From assembly GCA_014904845.1 (NCBI GenBank), contig MU119298.1, forward strand, positions 122,612-186,611: a stretch of DNA of 64,000 nucleotides. The letters are read 5' to 3'. The position numbers and the translations under genes were made by a program. Positions 49,501 through 62,202 of the stretch are shown in pieces. Origin of the DNA: Acephala macrosclerotiorum. Its lineage: Eukaryota; Ascomycota; Leotiomycetes; Helotiales; Mollisiaceae. Below the pieces are notes generated by a model, which saw only the letters and a list, made by a program, of their open reading frames with translations, did not search any database and had not been told where the DNA came from. The first letter of the stretch is position 1; every line of letters begins with the position of its first letter.

Positions 49501-50897
49501 GCTTGCTGCGTTGTGAGAGGAACACCTTGAAAGTCCTGGTACCACAGCAGTATGCTGTGAGTGCGATGATTAGCACTAAATTACCTCTGCAAGATATGCG
49601 AGGTTGAGTTTGGTAAGAAAGTTTGAAGCGGAATCAGCAGTTAAATCTAGGCTCCCGCGAGACTTGAACGACGTTTCCAGCAAAAACTCGATGCGTGGAT
49701 TGTCGACGAAACCTGAGTGAAATAACATCGAATCAAAATTCAAGCATCTATAGACCCTAAAGAATATCTCAGCCATGAAATATTAGTTACCTCCATGTCC
49801 CATGCAAACATTTTGGGTCGCTCCGAGGTTCTACTCCGATTGTTGCAATAACATTTGAATGATTTCCAGATGGTAAGATTTCACCTGGGGGCATCTCGGC
49901 GCCGAGAATTCGTGGTGCGGTGTCTTGGCTGCAGTCTTGAGCTCAGGTGCGTCACCCCAGCAGCCAGATTATAAAGCCCACACAAAGCAGTCAAAAATGG
50001 TGCAACAAGTCTCACGGAAATGACCGAAGACACTTAGTTGTACAACTTGGATCTGGTGTGTGTGTGTTTGTGCGTGTGCTAGTAGTCGCGGCTTTCATGT
50101 TCCTCGAGCAGCTGCGTGGTGCAGTGGGCAAGAGGAGCCTATTTTGGTGTTGGAAAGGGAAAGGGTGGTGGGTTGCGAGGACGGTGTGTACGAGGTTGAG
50201 GTCTGAGAGGATGAAGATGAAGAGACCTTCATCATGGCTAATCCCGTGATGGTCGATGGTTGGTGGTGGGAAATATGATATGAGGAAGGGTCCAAAACTC
50301 TCCTTTTCCCCCTCTTCCCCGCTTTTCGTTTGCACTTGATTGTAGTCCTGACCTCGAGGCTCGTGCAGCTCAATTCGAATTTGTTTCCCTACCCGCTTGA
50401 AGCCTTGCCTTGATGAACATTTTCAAAATGTTTTGCTATGATCTTTGCTTCTTTGACGGGTGACAAGCGTCCTGCTGCGTCCACATTAGTGATCGAGTCA
50501 AATGTCGGCTCACAACTCTCGCTTTAGTAAAAGCATAGCGAGGCAATTCAATGAGGACTTGCATATCTTTGATCTCGGGGCATGAAAAACAACGAAGATC
50601 ATATCACTGGCATACTCTTTGGCACAATCCAGGGTTTTGATGCTTTCAGTCCAGGCCGTGTTGCTCGAAGAAAGCTTCGCAGAAACGTCAACGCTTGCGC
50701 ACTACCATACAAGCCAGCACCAATTTTCATAAGCTCCGATTCCATCCCATGCTCTCCCCAAAGCCATGCACCCAGTGACACTAGATAGAATCAATCCCAC
50801 GAAAATAAACCTCGAAAGCAAGCATCCTTCCCATTCCCCTGAACGCCATGCAAACCCGAAGCTTCAATTATTTACTGATTCCTTCGCGGTTTAGCGT
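40552..50897. other. 10-kb stretch without a convincing gene (upstream of creA)
   Basis: Holds the creA promoter and probably a long 5' leader. Near 41040-41115 there is a TATG/TATA-rich simple tract, and at 41955-41970 a GATGT repeat (TGATG five times). The longest frames are 45099-44422 minus (225 codons, FGINCVIEKSQANFLSSFLQ) and 48451-47924 plus (175 codons, preceding a TATATAAG at about 48462); neither has a recognisable motif, and I give them 0.15-0.2 as genes. A 17-bp tandem duplication (CCGTGTCCGGACTCCATT) sits at 46190-46226. No transposon ends seen. Confidence 0.35.
46190..46226. repeat. 17-bp tandem duplication
   Basis: CGTGTCCGGACTCCATT occurs twice in direct succession. Purely local; no gene around it. 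Confidence 0.75.
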
Positions 50898-51340
50898 TTA
50901 GCAGCATCCACCATCATCACCACGCTTGCTTGAGCCATCGTAGCATCCACCGCGAGCACCCTTATTACCGATGGAACGACGGCAAGTTGGGCCACCCCCA
51001 CGAGCAATGATGCCAGCGTCGATGTCGAGCTTCTTGCGAGCAGTAACGACGTGGCCAATGGCACCGATGTCGACGGATCCTGTACAGACATACTCGTTAG
51101 TGTTGACCCACCAGCAACAATCTGGGAGATTGGTGTTGTCCTCACCACGAGTAGTAACACCGTCGCTGATAGCACCGATATCGACAGTGTTGCGCTCTGG
51201 GATCTGGAGTTGAAAGTCAGCTTATACTCTCAGCTTTGCGCTGAGATGTGGATGGAGGAAGGAAGACATACGATAGCAGAGGTAGCATAGAGAATGAGGG
51301 TAGCGAAGGTGAGGAGAGAGGTGATTCTGTATTGAGGCAT
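50898..51340 (-). CDS. Small secreted cysteine-rich protein with internal repeat
   Basis: Two exons (51340-51272, 51203-50898; 68-bp phase-0 intron, GTATGT...CTCCAG) give 124 aa. The first exon is exactly a signal peptide (MPQYRITSLLTFATLILYATSAI). The mature part has seven cysteines: C52, C53 (DCCWW), C63, C97, C110 and the terminal pair C123, C124. It contains a repeated unit: VDIGAISDGVTTRG (30-43), VDIGAIGHVVTARK (67-80) and a shorter IDAGIIARGGG (84-94). The C-terminus is Gly-rich with dibasic RR and KR pairs that Kex2 might cut. The cysteine spacing is not that of hydrophobins (eight Cys) or CFEM proteins, and I recognise no family. An extracellular effector-like or antimicrobial role is possible, but nothing in the sequence shows it. 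Reading the second exon in another frame gives a cysteine-free shadow protein. Confidence 0.7.
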
Positions 51341-52124
51341 GGTGAAGGTGGTGAGTTGGTTTGTTTGTGACTTGAAGCTTGAGATTTTGCGATCGAGTGA
51401 TTGGCGAAGGTTGCGATTGTTTGAGAGACAAAAGCGCAAGTGTATGAACTAGTTGTTGAAGAGTGTGATTGAAGCTGTTGAGTCAAGATTGAGAAGAAGT
51501 TTGGAGTTGTGAGTTGTAAGAGGGAAGAAGGTTGTGGGAGGAGGAGGGGGGTATTTGTAGTTCGAGGCGCAAGACGGTCGAGACTGGCGACGCTAGTCCT
51601 CGTTTATTCTGTTTGCTACGTTAGATATGGCAAGAGCTCTTCAGTGAAATGGCAAGGCTGTGAGAGACTGAAGGCAGAGAGTGGAGTGTTTCATACGCAC
51701 AGTTGAAGCTAAGACGGGAAAGACCCAAAGAGATCACTTTGGTGGCTTACAAAGGCAAGCAACTTAGGGCTATGCCTTATATTAGAACTATACGAGGCTG
51801 TATAATAAAGGGCTCGTTTCTCATATTCAAGATCGAGACTCTCGTGCTAGGATTATAAATTCATACTGAGAGAGAGAGGCTGAGATTTCAACACCTTCCG
51901 TTCTGGGCTCTTCACTTTGGTGGAACCATCACCGGTGAAACAGTGCGGAGTTGAATCCAAGACAAGTCAATGTACAGAAATACTGGAGCAAGGGCTCAAG
52001 ATCCAAACTCTAGGTGGATGGTGTATATCTGGCTCTGGTATCAGAAGTTGAATTTGCGCTTCCTAATCAGGTACTGTACAGTACTTACCAACCAACTAGG
52101 GGAAGTCCTATGCAGGAAGTTTAT
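51341..52124. promoter_or_regulatory. Upstream region of the small secreted protein gene
   Basis: Lies upstream of the small secreted protein gene and downstream of the P450. A TATA-like CTACAAATA on the minus strand lies at about 51552-51560, followed by a C-rich run. No other gene seen. Confidence 0.35.
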
Positions 52125-53818
52125 TTAGCAAGTAAATTTCCAAACAACATCCTCCCATCCCTTTCTCCTTTCAAGCCTTGCGCCCATTGTCAAACCACTC
52201 CCAGTCGGCTTCGCAACTCCCTCACCCAACCTCGCCCTCTCAAGTTTGGGGACCTCAATCACCCCCCCATCTTCACTCTTAACATCAAAACCTGTAACCA
52301 ACACAGCCGTGGTCCCAAGTATCTCCGCAAAAGCAAAATTGCGCCCAGGACACAAATGCTTCCCTCCTCCAAACGGGAAGTAACTCTTCTTTTGCTCTCG
52401 ATCCTCAAGTCTAGCCTTGGCACTCGAATCTCCCTTCTCTTCTGGTGACACGAAGCGCGTAGCATCGAAGGAAGAGGCAGTAGGTCCCCAAGCTGCTTCA
52501 TTGAGATGTGGGACACCGGCTGGGAGTTGGATATCGCAGCCAGCTTTAAGAAGGTATTCGTTCTTCCCATCTGAGAGGAGGGTGTCTTCCATTGCTCTTC
52601 TAGCTCCTAATTGTGCGTTTGCAAGTCTGATAGTTTCTCGGTATGAAGACACGAGGACTGGGCAAAGGGTGTCAAATTTCGTGATATCGATGACGGCTTC
52701 TCGTTTCCCATTGTCTGATGTTGTGAGAGTGATCATAGATTCTACTTCATTGCGGATAGTGGCTGTGGTTTCCGGTTGGGAGGAAATGAAGCAGAGGTTC
52801 CAGAAGAGAGTTGGAATAGCGTTTGCAGTTGAAACGTGGATTAGTGCTAGTTCGAACTTTCCGATGTCAATGGTAGGGATACCTTTCCGTCTGAGAAGAG
52901 CGGCTCGTACTTTGGCCATTTGGGAGACGGAGGGGTCGAGGTCGTGTTCTGCAGCGTAGTATTTGATGAGCGCTTCTTGGATTTTGGCTCGGGCTTTATA
53001 TGCTGTGGGGAAGGTAATGGCGGGGAACAGATTCAGGACTAAGCCCATCAAGCCGCCATCGAAGTCCCTGTTTCGAGTATTAGATTTCGAATGATTAGAG
53101 GTAGAGTAAAATGAACATACCACAGTGCATCAACCAGAGCTGGGTCTTGCTTGAAAGGGTTGAAGGAACCGAAAAGGGCGTTGGAAGTAGCGATCGTTAT
53201 TGTACCCCTCAGCCAATAATACAGGCTCTCGAGTTCGAATGTCTTCCCAAGCTCATTGACGGCAATTGCAACTCCATTTAGAGCATCGGCATTCATCTTG
53301 TGAAGATACTTCCCGCGCATAGCTTCATGAATCTCCTTGACAAATTCCGCGAGGAAGCCTGGATTCTTCTCGTCACCAGCGAATCTGACAGGAACCATGC
53401 TTTCATCTGAAACTCCAAGCATGCGCTGGGCGAACTCTAGGGTGAAGGGATCAAATGATAAGTTCTTATGACGGAAGGCATTCTGTGCCATAACTGGATC
53501 CGTGATCACGTAAAGTTTGCCGTTGATCATAGGTAAGGTGGCAATGGGCATTGGTTTTCGAGCACTGCCAAAGTTAGACCATTTAAAGTATATATAGCAG
53601 GGGAAGTACTAGAGTTTGTCAAAATAGGCGCCATGGTACTGGAAGAGGCCAATGATGTGTCCAATATATGGAACCTTGGGCTTCAGAATGGGAGGCTCTT
53701 TTGGATCGAGTTGGAGAGCGAGGCGTTGACGTATTATCAAAAGCACAGCTACAACAGCAAGAACTATAGAGGGCGTGTAACCCTGTGATAAGATACTGAC
53801 TGCATCGGCTACAGACAT
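52125..53818 (-). CDS. Cytochrome P450 (CYP7/CYP8-like fungal group)
   Basis: Heme monooxygenase anchored in the ER by an N-terminal helix (SIVLAVVAVLLIIRQRLAL). Three exons (53818-53610, 53564-53121, 53067-52125) give 531 aa; the introns are 45 and 53 bp. Landmarks: proline hinge region PPILKPKVPYIGHI; helix I as STANAIPTLFW, lacking the usual Ala-Gly-x-x-Thr as in the CYP7/CYP8 type; ExxR E362-R365 (YRETIR); heme loop FPFGGGKHLCPGRNFA with the thiolate Cys at about 457. All conserved residues are present, so it is probably active. The substrate is unknown: fungal members of this group act on steroids, fatty acids or secondary metabolites. There are no partner biosynthetic genes within 20 kb on the left, and only mobile DNA on the right. 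Confidence 0.92.
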
Positions 53819-55179
53819 GATGTCGTTTCTTCCCTCGATGATACTCTGTTAGCAAAAGAAGTAAAGCGTCTCTGCTGGTTACTGACTACATGAAGCACAC
53901 AAAGAGGGAGAGCAGATTTGTGTAAACAAGAGAAGAGATCAAAAAGATACAAGAGAGAAGTAAGAAGGATTACCAAGATGCAGGAATGATGTTCGAGCAA
54001 ACAAATCAGGTTTGAATGAATTAATTGCTGACTGCAGCAGAGGATCTTAAGCGGGAGAGGCAAGATCCGAAACTGGACCCTTGACTGGCGAGTGAACCCG
54101 AAAAGTTCAAAGCAACGAGCGAACCAATCATATCATTTTGCTCGTACAGCATAGAATCTATTAGCTCGGGTGCTAGTAACAGATTGGACGAAAGATGTGA
54201 AAGGGGGATCGTCGATGTTGTTCGAGGGGCACGGACTACAATCGAGTATCCACCACGTATACTGTGCAAATGTCGCGTCCCGCTTCTGGCCAATTCTTAA
54301 CATCATTGTTCGCCAGACAGCATCGAACTGCCATTCTCCATGGCTCGCAACTTCTCGAGGTCCTACATGGCAGCTGATAATCATGGCCGCACGAGTCTGC
54401 CAGGTTAATGTGCATACCCGCGTCTGCTGGCTCCTCGTCGGCCCTCCTCTCTGATGAGCGGGATCATTGCGGAATCAACACTCGGCACCTTTGCCTCCTC
54501 GAAGGCCCGAAGCATTCGCAGATTGTCCAGAGCAGATATTGAGACGCAGTCGAGATGGGGCCAGCACACACTTGCAGCTGTTGAGAAGGAGGACTTTAAT
54601 TGAGACGACAAGACATACTGGCAGCTAGGGCAAAGGGGAGAATGATCAGGACCGACTTGGACATTTTGCGACATTTACGGCGCATCGACAGACTTTGACT
54701 TTCTTGAGCTGAGGAACAGAAGACAGAAATGGAACATTTGAAATATGTCTCTGGCGACGAGCGACGGGCGCAGATATGCAGTGTAACACCTCGGATGATA
54801 TTCTCACGAATGGGAGGCATCGCCGAAAGTCAGCCTCAATCCACAAGCTCATGAGCTCTTCTAATTAGGATAAAGGAGCCACCGCGACTACCGACTCTGA
54901 TTCGCTGCCATAGATCACCTTCACCTTCTGCTCTTCGATACGACACGGAATCACGATGGATACATGCTGGAGCAGATATAAGATGTGAGCTTGTGGTTTG
55001 GCTGGCAGAGGATACGCGAGGGGACGGAAATATTTGCGAGGTTTTGTTTGGACATACTTGGTGTATTGTCCAAGTGCTGATATACAAGTGCTCTGCAGAA
55101 TTTGCGCGTGCACATATTCGTGAGTATCTCAATGTTTAATTTGGCTGCAATCAGACGATGTCCCGGTTTCGAAGCTGTA
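53819..55179. other. Intergenic region, no gene recognised
   Basis: P450 upstream region, then sequence with small overlapping frames on both strands and no motif. Confidence 0.35.
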
Positions 55180-55508
55180 CGGAGATTGCGGTGTAAGGCG
55201 GTGCGACTGCGAGGCTAACCCACTGAGATAGTATTTCCAGGGCAACAATGTCGCTATCATACGCTGGAAAGAGTACCGTTAGCGATTGCATACCCTGTAT
55301 TTTCAGGGGTTTAACGCCTATTACGCCAAAAACGAGCTTTGCCGTAGCCACGAAGGAATGGTGCCTACCATACGGTACTATCAGCAGGCTTCAGGGCTGA
55401 CAACCCCAGAATACAGCGTATTTAGTGGTTTGCTGGCACTGGAAGAGGGCCTCTTTAGTGTTCTAGATACTCGAATGCCCTGTCGCAACGGTTTATGGCG
55501 CAATCTCT
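55180..55508. mobile_element. MITE-like element, copy 1 (degraded)
   Basis: Begins CGGAGATTGCGGTGTAAGGC after TA and ends with a diverged inverted copy (TCGCAACGGTTTATGGCGCA, then ATCTCT) before TA. The internal text aligns with copy 2: GGGCAACAATGTCGC, GAAAGAGTACCGTTAGCGA, and TTAACGCCTATTA are shared with small changes. About 330 bp, no coding capacity. TA flanks and inverted ends fit a Tc1/mariner (pogo)-type non-autonomous element. Confidence 0.6.
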
Positions 55509-57922
55509 TAAGTCTAGTTCTTACCCATCATTTTATTTCTCTTTCTCGCACATCATTTTGTCATTTAAATTCTTCGTAGTTTGGTATTCATTGATGTACT
55601 GTCTTTCTTGCTTTCTGCGTTTGAGGATAGTTTGCTATTATAAGCTATTTTAGTCCTGGCGAGGAAAATCGACGTCATTTCACACGGGAATCCTCGACGT
55701 CCCGCAAGTCTACCACGAAAGGAAGCGCAGCAACTTTGAGCTACCGCTGCTTCACGACCCAAAGGAAACTGATATCTGGAAAACCTAGCATTAGTGCTAG
55801 GCCGGTCATACTGCAGCAGATCCCAAGTCATAATTTCGCGACTCACAGAAAGATATCTTCTGTCATCCTCCACTTCTGTTTACTAAGATACCACCCTCTG
55901 AATTTCATCACGATGCAGAAGAAATCTTCTCCCCTATACCGGTGGCTAAAGAAGCCCGGATGTCAAAGGATAGTGTTCGGAGCCGCCGGGCTCAAAACGA
56001 CCACCCAAGAAGATATCACTATTCAAGATCCCGTTGAACTTCGATGCATGATTTTCGACGAAGTCATCTCATGGCCGTGGGCTATCGATGTCCACGAGAC
56101 TTAAACGACACAAGGCAAATGCTTACCGACAGAAACTTTTGGACAACTATCCAAAGCTTTTCTAGTCCTCGCACTCGAGGTCGATAAATGGCTCACCTCG
56201 AGACCAAATCTAAGACGATTGAACAATGGCGAGATTTTCGATCTGGCAACGGCAGGATTTTTTTTTTTTTTTAGACTTCGTGCCATACTTTCGCAAAGAC
56301 TAGTTGCTCTTACACTATGGACAAATTCTATGTGTCGGCACATTTGATGGCAAGCGATCTGAGGCGCTCTGAGTGACCCCAGTTTCAAAGATAATGTCCA
56401 ACACTTCATCATCGACGTCTCCGAATATGAACATACAAGACCGTCCGTAAGTTACCTTCTGTCCGCTCTCGAGAAGATTGATCGGGAACCCAATTAGTTC
56501 CAGAACCTCAAACGCCTTGACTTGCCTGACACATCCGAAAATTACGAGCACAATCTTGATTATGGCGTTTGCTTTCCTCGCGCTAACTGGTACGGTACAG
56601 AAATATAGCGTAAGTTCTTCCATATGCAGGGGAGCTGCGGTCCAAACATATATCGCACTTCCTGTCCGAGCATCGAGGTTAGATACGGATGGGAAGGGGG
56701 AATAACTGTGAGAAATTGAAAATAATTGATCTCAGGCCATGGGCGCGGGATGGATTACAATCTGATCCGGACGAGGCTAGGGACCTTGAAGTGGCAAATC
56801 TAGAGAGTCATTTGCGATGAAGCAATGTCCGTGTGAGGATGGGACTTTCACAACCCAATTGAGAAGTTCCTGGATTTGTATGTTGTTGTTGAGAGAGGAG
56901 ATAGGAGACCTTCATCCCGGGTTTAGAAACCGTTTGCCAAATTTTTTGGAACAAATCAAGTTAGAAATTTGCGTGGGAATGTCCTTACCCTACCTGTACT
57001 TTGCGACAGGCACATGTTCGCTCAGTCTTGTTGACGATATCATCTTCGTCCAAGTCGTCACGATTAGAAAGCCCCCTCTCGCCCTGGCCTTCATCTTCAT
57101 AGCGGGGTGAGATTTTTGAATTCTTTGTTAGGTACAGAAACAATTTCTAAGCTCTGCAGTGAAGATGACCCTTTGAGCGAAGCTCCGACCTAGCTCATCC
57201 ATTTGAGTCTGTTTTCATGCATCGTGCTGGACGTGGCGAAACTTTCAACACGCCTACATACGTGTCTTATGCCACTGGAATGAGCTTGAGCTACTCAATG
57301 CTATCTCGAAGGATCCTAACAATAAGTCAGCATTTAACGAGCTCCAGGGTGTCGATGTTGAGACTGAGAATGGTCATCACGATTCCACGTGACTGTATTG
57401 AACAAGAGCACTGGTGTACCAGAACAAAAGGGGAGAGCCGGTAAACTACTTGTTTTCTTGGTACCGGTCAATAAGTGAAGGCTAGATGGTACTGTTTTAT
57501 GACTTACAAGAGATTCGGATTTGGAGCAGCCTATCAAAATACCACCAACTTACTTCGAGTCTATTCAAGAATCTGAAAAGCTTGAATGTCTTGGTTTGTT
57601 TGACAAGCTGGATGTCTATCGCAAATGGAATGAAATGACAGTGCTTTTCCACCGTCGTCGCGCTAGTATATGGATTTAGCATAATCTGTCGGGTATTCTA
57701 GGCTATTCAAAGCTCGAGATATTGTAAGGTACTGAGCACGGGAGAGGAGGTCTTGAGGAAATGTCATCTTTGAACCGGGAGGTGGAGGGCTGGACGATAA
57801 TATGTTACCCCGCTTGTAGGTAGACCACGAATCAAACTGCTGTATGCATTTTCTTTGAAAACAGTCTAACAGCGAAGTCAGGCGTCCCGAGGACGGACAA
57901 TGGTAAGTATTGTGCTGATATA
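55509..57922. other. Region between the two MITE copies, possible gene remnants
   Basis: No intact gene. A plus-strand frame near 55914-56104 (MQKKSSPLYRWLKKPGCQRI ... ELRCMIFDEVISWPW) and another at about 56383-56449 (VQHFIIDVSEYEHTRPS followed by GTAAGT) look like pieces of a broken gene; a T run lies at 56260-56273. The family is not recognised. Confidence 0.3.
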
Positions 57923-58311
57923 CGGAGATTGCGGCATAAAGTGATGCGACTACAGGGCCTCGTGCCCTGAAATAGTGTTCTCGGGGCAACAATATCGCCA
58001 TGGAGCGCTGAAAAGAGTGCTGTAAGCGAAGAGATTCCCTATAAACCTAGGGTATTAACGCCTATTAGCTAAAGGTTCTAAAGCAACCGCATGCGGGATA
58101 GTGCCTAAAATAAGACGTAAATGGCGAGCGCTGATAGGCTGCCTAGGCTTGACAGACCCTAGAGCCACCCGAGATCTCCAGAAAGGCTTTCAGGGTTAAC
58201 AGCCTGGAAATATAGCATACTTGAAGCTTCTTAGCGGTGAGATAGCGTGTCTTTAGCGTACTGGGTGCCTGAAATACCCTATAATCGCATCACTTTATGC
58301 CGCAATCTCCG
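57923..58311. mobile_element. MITE-like element, copy 2, with 27-bp perfect terminal inverted repeats and TA flanks
   Basis: The left end 57923-57949 (CGGAGATTGCGGCATAAAGT...) and the right end 58285-58311 are exact reverse complements over 27 bp by eye. TA precedes and follows the element, the target duplication of Tc1/mariner-type elements. At 389 bp it is too short for a transposase and has no long frame. It shares its left 150 bp with copy 1. Confidence 0.8.
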
Positions 58312-58734
58312 TACATGCGGTGTGGCTCGCGGCGTTCCCCAAAAGCGACGTACCAGGAAATCAGTGACATTCGTTATGACTGAGGAATATGGCAGCCGAA
58401 ACGTCAAAACAATGAATATAATCCTAGAACTATCCGTCAAAGTTTGCTCGAATTCAACTCTAGTTTCCTTTTTAAAAGTCCTAGAAAGACATTCCCTGTG
58501 TCACTTATTCTGCATGTTGGGAGTCTGACCTGCAATGCGATTATTCGGGACAACACTATTGTATGGTTTGCCGTAGAAAAGGGCCCCTGCCTTCCGAAAG
58601 CCTGGCAACCTCCATCTTCGCACTCTTGCAACCTATCACACCAAAGACAGAAAAAGCCTTATGTGTGGCTACGGGAGCATTCAAATCCACAGCAGCAGTA
58701 GTAATCGAAGTAAAAACAAACATATTTCCTATCG
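58312..58734. other. Transition to the A+T block, no gene seen
   Basis: Normal composition ends abruptly at about 58735. Overlapping short frames without motifs. Confidence 0.35.
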
Positions 58735-61700
58735 ACGTTTAATTAAATCGAAATAATATAATTTTAATTAATAAAATCAAAGTTTTATTATTGTACTATA
58801 ATATGTAATTGTTTAAAAAAAAAAAAGCGATAATAAATAATAAATATAATTTTTTTTTTAAAAAAAAAAAAATTAAAAATATAAAAAATTATTAAAATCG
58901 ACGTATATAAAAAAATCGAAAAATAAATTTTAATCGTAATAAAATTTTAATAAATTTTATTTAATATTAAAATTATATTAAACGAAAATAATAATAATAA
59001 TAAAATATAATAAATTTTATAAAATTAATTTAATTATTTATATATAAATTTTTATAAATAATAATAATATTTAAAAAAATTATATATTAAAATTATATAT
59101 TAAAATTATATATTAAAATTATATAATAAATTATATAATTTTTAATTAATATATAAAAAAAAAAATTTAAATTTTTTTTATATAAAAATATAAATATAAA
59201 TAAATGTAATTAATATAATTAAAATATTTTTTTTATATTAAAAAAAAAACTCGTTCGACGATTCGTTAAATAAATTAATAATAAACGAAATTTTTTTTTT
59301 TCGATATTCGACGTATATTTTATTTCGTAAATTTTATAAAAAATTATAAAATTTTCGATTTTAATAATTTATTTTAAATTTTATCGAATAATAAAAATCG
59401 ATAAATTAATAAATTTTTTAATATTTAAAATAAAAACGTATTATAAAATTTTATATTATTAAATTTTTTTTTTTAAAATTTTTATTTTTTATATTAAATT
59501 ATTTTTTTTAAAATTACGTAATTAAATTTTAAATATTTTTACGATTTAAAATTTTAATATTTTAAATAAAATATATTATTATAAAATTTTATATTAAATT
59601 ATTACGATCGATTTAATTAATATATAATTTTTATCGACAAATTTTAATTTAATAATAATAAATTTAATTTTTTTTAAATATAATTAAATCGATTAAAAAA
59701 TTACTATCGAATTTATTAAATTAATTTAAATAAAACGATAAATTTTACGTTTAAAACGTTTAAAAACGTTTAAATTAATTAAAATATATAAATTTAAAGT
59801 ATTAATTTTTTTAAACGAAAAATATTAAAACTTTCGATTATATACGTATATTTTCAATATATTTTTAATCGCAAATTATTAAATATTTTATTTTATTTTA
59901 TATTATTCGATTATATATGTAAAATATTACACGTTAATTATTTTATTAAATTTAAACTTTTGAAAATAATACGATTTAAAATATTTTTAAATTAATAAAT
60001 AAAAATTTCGTAAAATAAAACGTATATTGAAAATTTTTAAAATTAAAAATATTAAAATTTTAAACTTAAAATACGATCGTATTAATTCGATTAAATTTAA
60101 AATTATATTAATATATTTTAATACGTATACAATAAAATTAATTAAAATTTTTAAATAATTTAATTTTAAATTTAATATATTTAAAATATTTAAAACGTTT
60201 AAAACATTTAAAAAAATAAATTATTATTTAATTAATTTAATTAAACGATTTTAATTTAATTATAATTTAATAAATTTAATAAATAATATTTTAAATTAAA
60301 ATTAAATTAAATAAAAAAATAATATATCGATTTAATTATTAATAAATTTTCAATTAAATTAAAATTTATCGATATTAAAATTTTGTTTTTTAAAGTTTTT
60401 TTTAAAAATTATATAATTATAAAAATATTTAATATTTTTTATTAAAAAAACGTATATCGATTTTAATATTTAAAATAAAAATATATTTAAAAATTTTATA
60501 ATTATTATTTTTTATTAAATATAATTATATTTTATTAAATACAATTGTATTTTATTACTTTATACGATAATAAATTAATAAAATCGTTTAAATTTTAAAA
60601 TTTAAAAATATTTAATTAAATTTTAATTTATTTATAAATTTTATATAATTTAAATTAATTAATAAATAAAAATTATAAACGTAATTATAATCGCGAAATT
60701 TTAATATTTTTTATTAAAACGATTATATATTATTTCGAAATTATAAAATCGTCGACTTTTTAATAAATTAATTAAATCGTTATATTTAAACATTTCGATT
60801 AAATTTTATTAAAATCGTTTATAATTAAAATAATTCGTATTACGTAATAAACGCGTAATTTAATAAAAATTAATATTAATTTTTAAAATAAATAATTAAT
60901 AAATTCGAAAAAAATAATTAAAAAAAATTATAAAAATAATAATATAAAAAATTATAATAATATTAAAAAATATTATATATATTTTAAAAATATATTAAAA
61001 AAAATTTAATATTAATTATATTATATTATTTAATTAATTAAAAAAAAAATATAAAATAAATAAAAATTATAATAATAAATATAATTAAAATAAATATTTA
61101 AAAAAAATATTATATTTATAAAAAAAATAAAAAATATATAAAAAATTTAAAAATTTTTTTTTTTTTAATATTTTTATTTTAAATATAAAAAAATTCGATT
61201 TTAAAAAAAAAAAAAAATAATTAAAAATTTATAAAAATAATTTTTTTATTATAAAATACGTTAATATTAAAAAATTAATTTTTTTTTAATTTATAAATTA
61301 AATTTAATATTTTAAATTATAAAAATTAATTTAATTTAAAATAAATAATATAAAAATTAAAAATATAATTAAAATTTATATTTTTATTATTATTTTTAAA
61401 AAATATAAATAAAAATATTTATAAATTTATAATATATATATATATATATAAGATTTAAATATTTATTAATTAATTATAAATTATAAATTTAATAAACGTA
61501 TAAAAATTAGAAAATATAATTTTAATTTTATTATTAATATTAAATTAAAAACGAAATAAATAAATAAATTAAATAATTTATTAATTAATTATAAATTATA
61601 AATTTAATAAATACGTAAAAATTAAAAAATTTAATTTTAATTTTAATATAAATAATATTAATTTTAATTCGATTTAATATTTATATAATTATTAAATTAA

Positions 61701-62200
61701 TTTAATTATTTAAAAAAAAATTTTAAATTTTTTTTATTATAATTTATTAATATATAAAATTTATTAATATTATAATATAAAAATTATATAATTAAAATTT
61801 AAAACAATATTAATAAATTAATATTATTTTTAAAATTTGTTAAAAATTATAAATATTAAAATTAAAATATATTTTTTTTGATTTTAAAAATTAAATAATT
61901 ATAAAATATAAAATATAATATAAATAATTTTTTTTTTTAAAAAATTTATTAAATATCAATTTTATTATAATATTTATCGAATTATTTTAATTATTAATTT
62001 ATTATATCGATAAATTTTAATTTAATTAAAAATTTATTAATAATCGAATTAATATATTATTTTTTATTCGATTTAATTTTAATTTAAAACGTTATTTATC
62101 GAATTTATTAAATTATAATTAAATTAAAATCGTTTAATTAAATTAATTAAATAATAATTTATTTTTTTTTTAAATTTTTTAAACGAGTTTTAAACGTTTT
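58735..62200. repeat. Extreme A+T block, probable RIP-saturated repeat
   Basis: About 3.5 kb with only a few G or C per 60 bases and no open frame. Nearly all of the remaining C and G lie in CG dinucleotides (TCGA, ACGT, TCGT). This is what is left after C-to-T change of almost every C not followed by G, on both strands. The original elements cannot be recognised. Local repeats remain: a 13-14-bp tandem (ATTATATATTAAA) at about 59085-59130, and a near-50-bp direct repeat at about 61461-61510 and 61577-61627. Confidence 0.85.
59734..59930. repeat. Left arm of a 200-bp A+T inverted repeat
   Basis: Reads CGATAAATTTTACGTTTAAA ... TTTTTTAAACGAAAAATATT ... TTCAATATATTTTTAATCGC and matches the reverse complement of 62990-63207 almost throughout. 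The differences are largely CG against TA/CA type changes and small length changes in simple tracts. Confidence 0.65.
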
Positions 62201-62202
62201 AT

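Noticed and set aside
49576..49776. 66-codon minus-strand frame (MAEIFFRVYRCLNFDSML)
   Set aside because: Some protein-like text but short, isolated and without a family.
50898..51340. Hydrophobin or CFEM identity for the small secreted protein
   Set aside because: Seven cysteines with CC near both ends do not match the eight-Cys hydrophobin or CFEM spacing.
52417..52959. 180-codon frame on the plus strand
   Set aside because: Antisense shadow of the P450.
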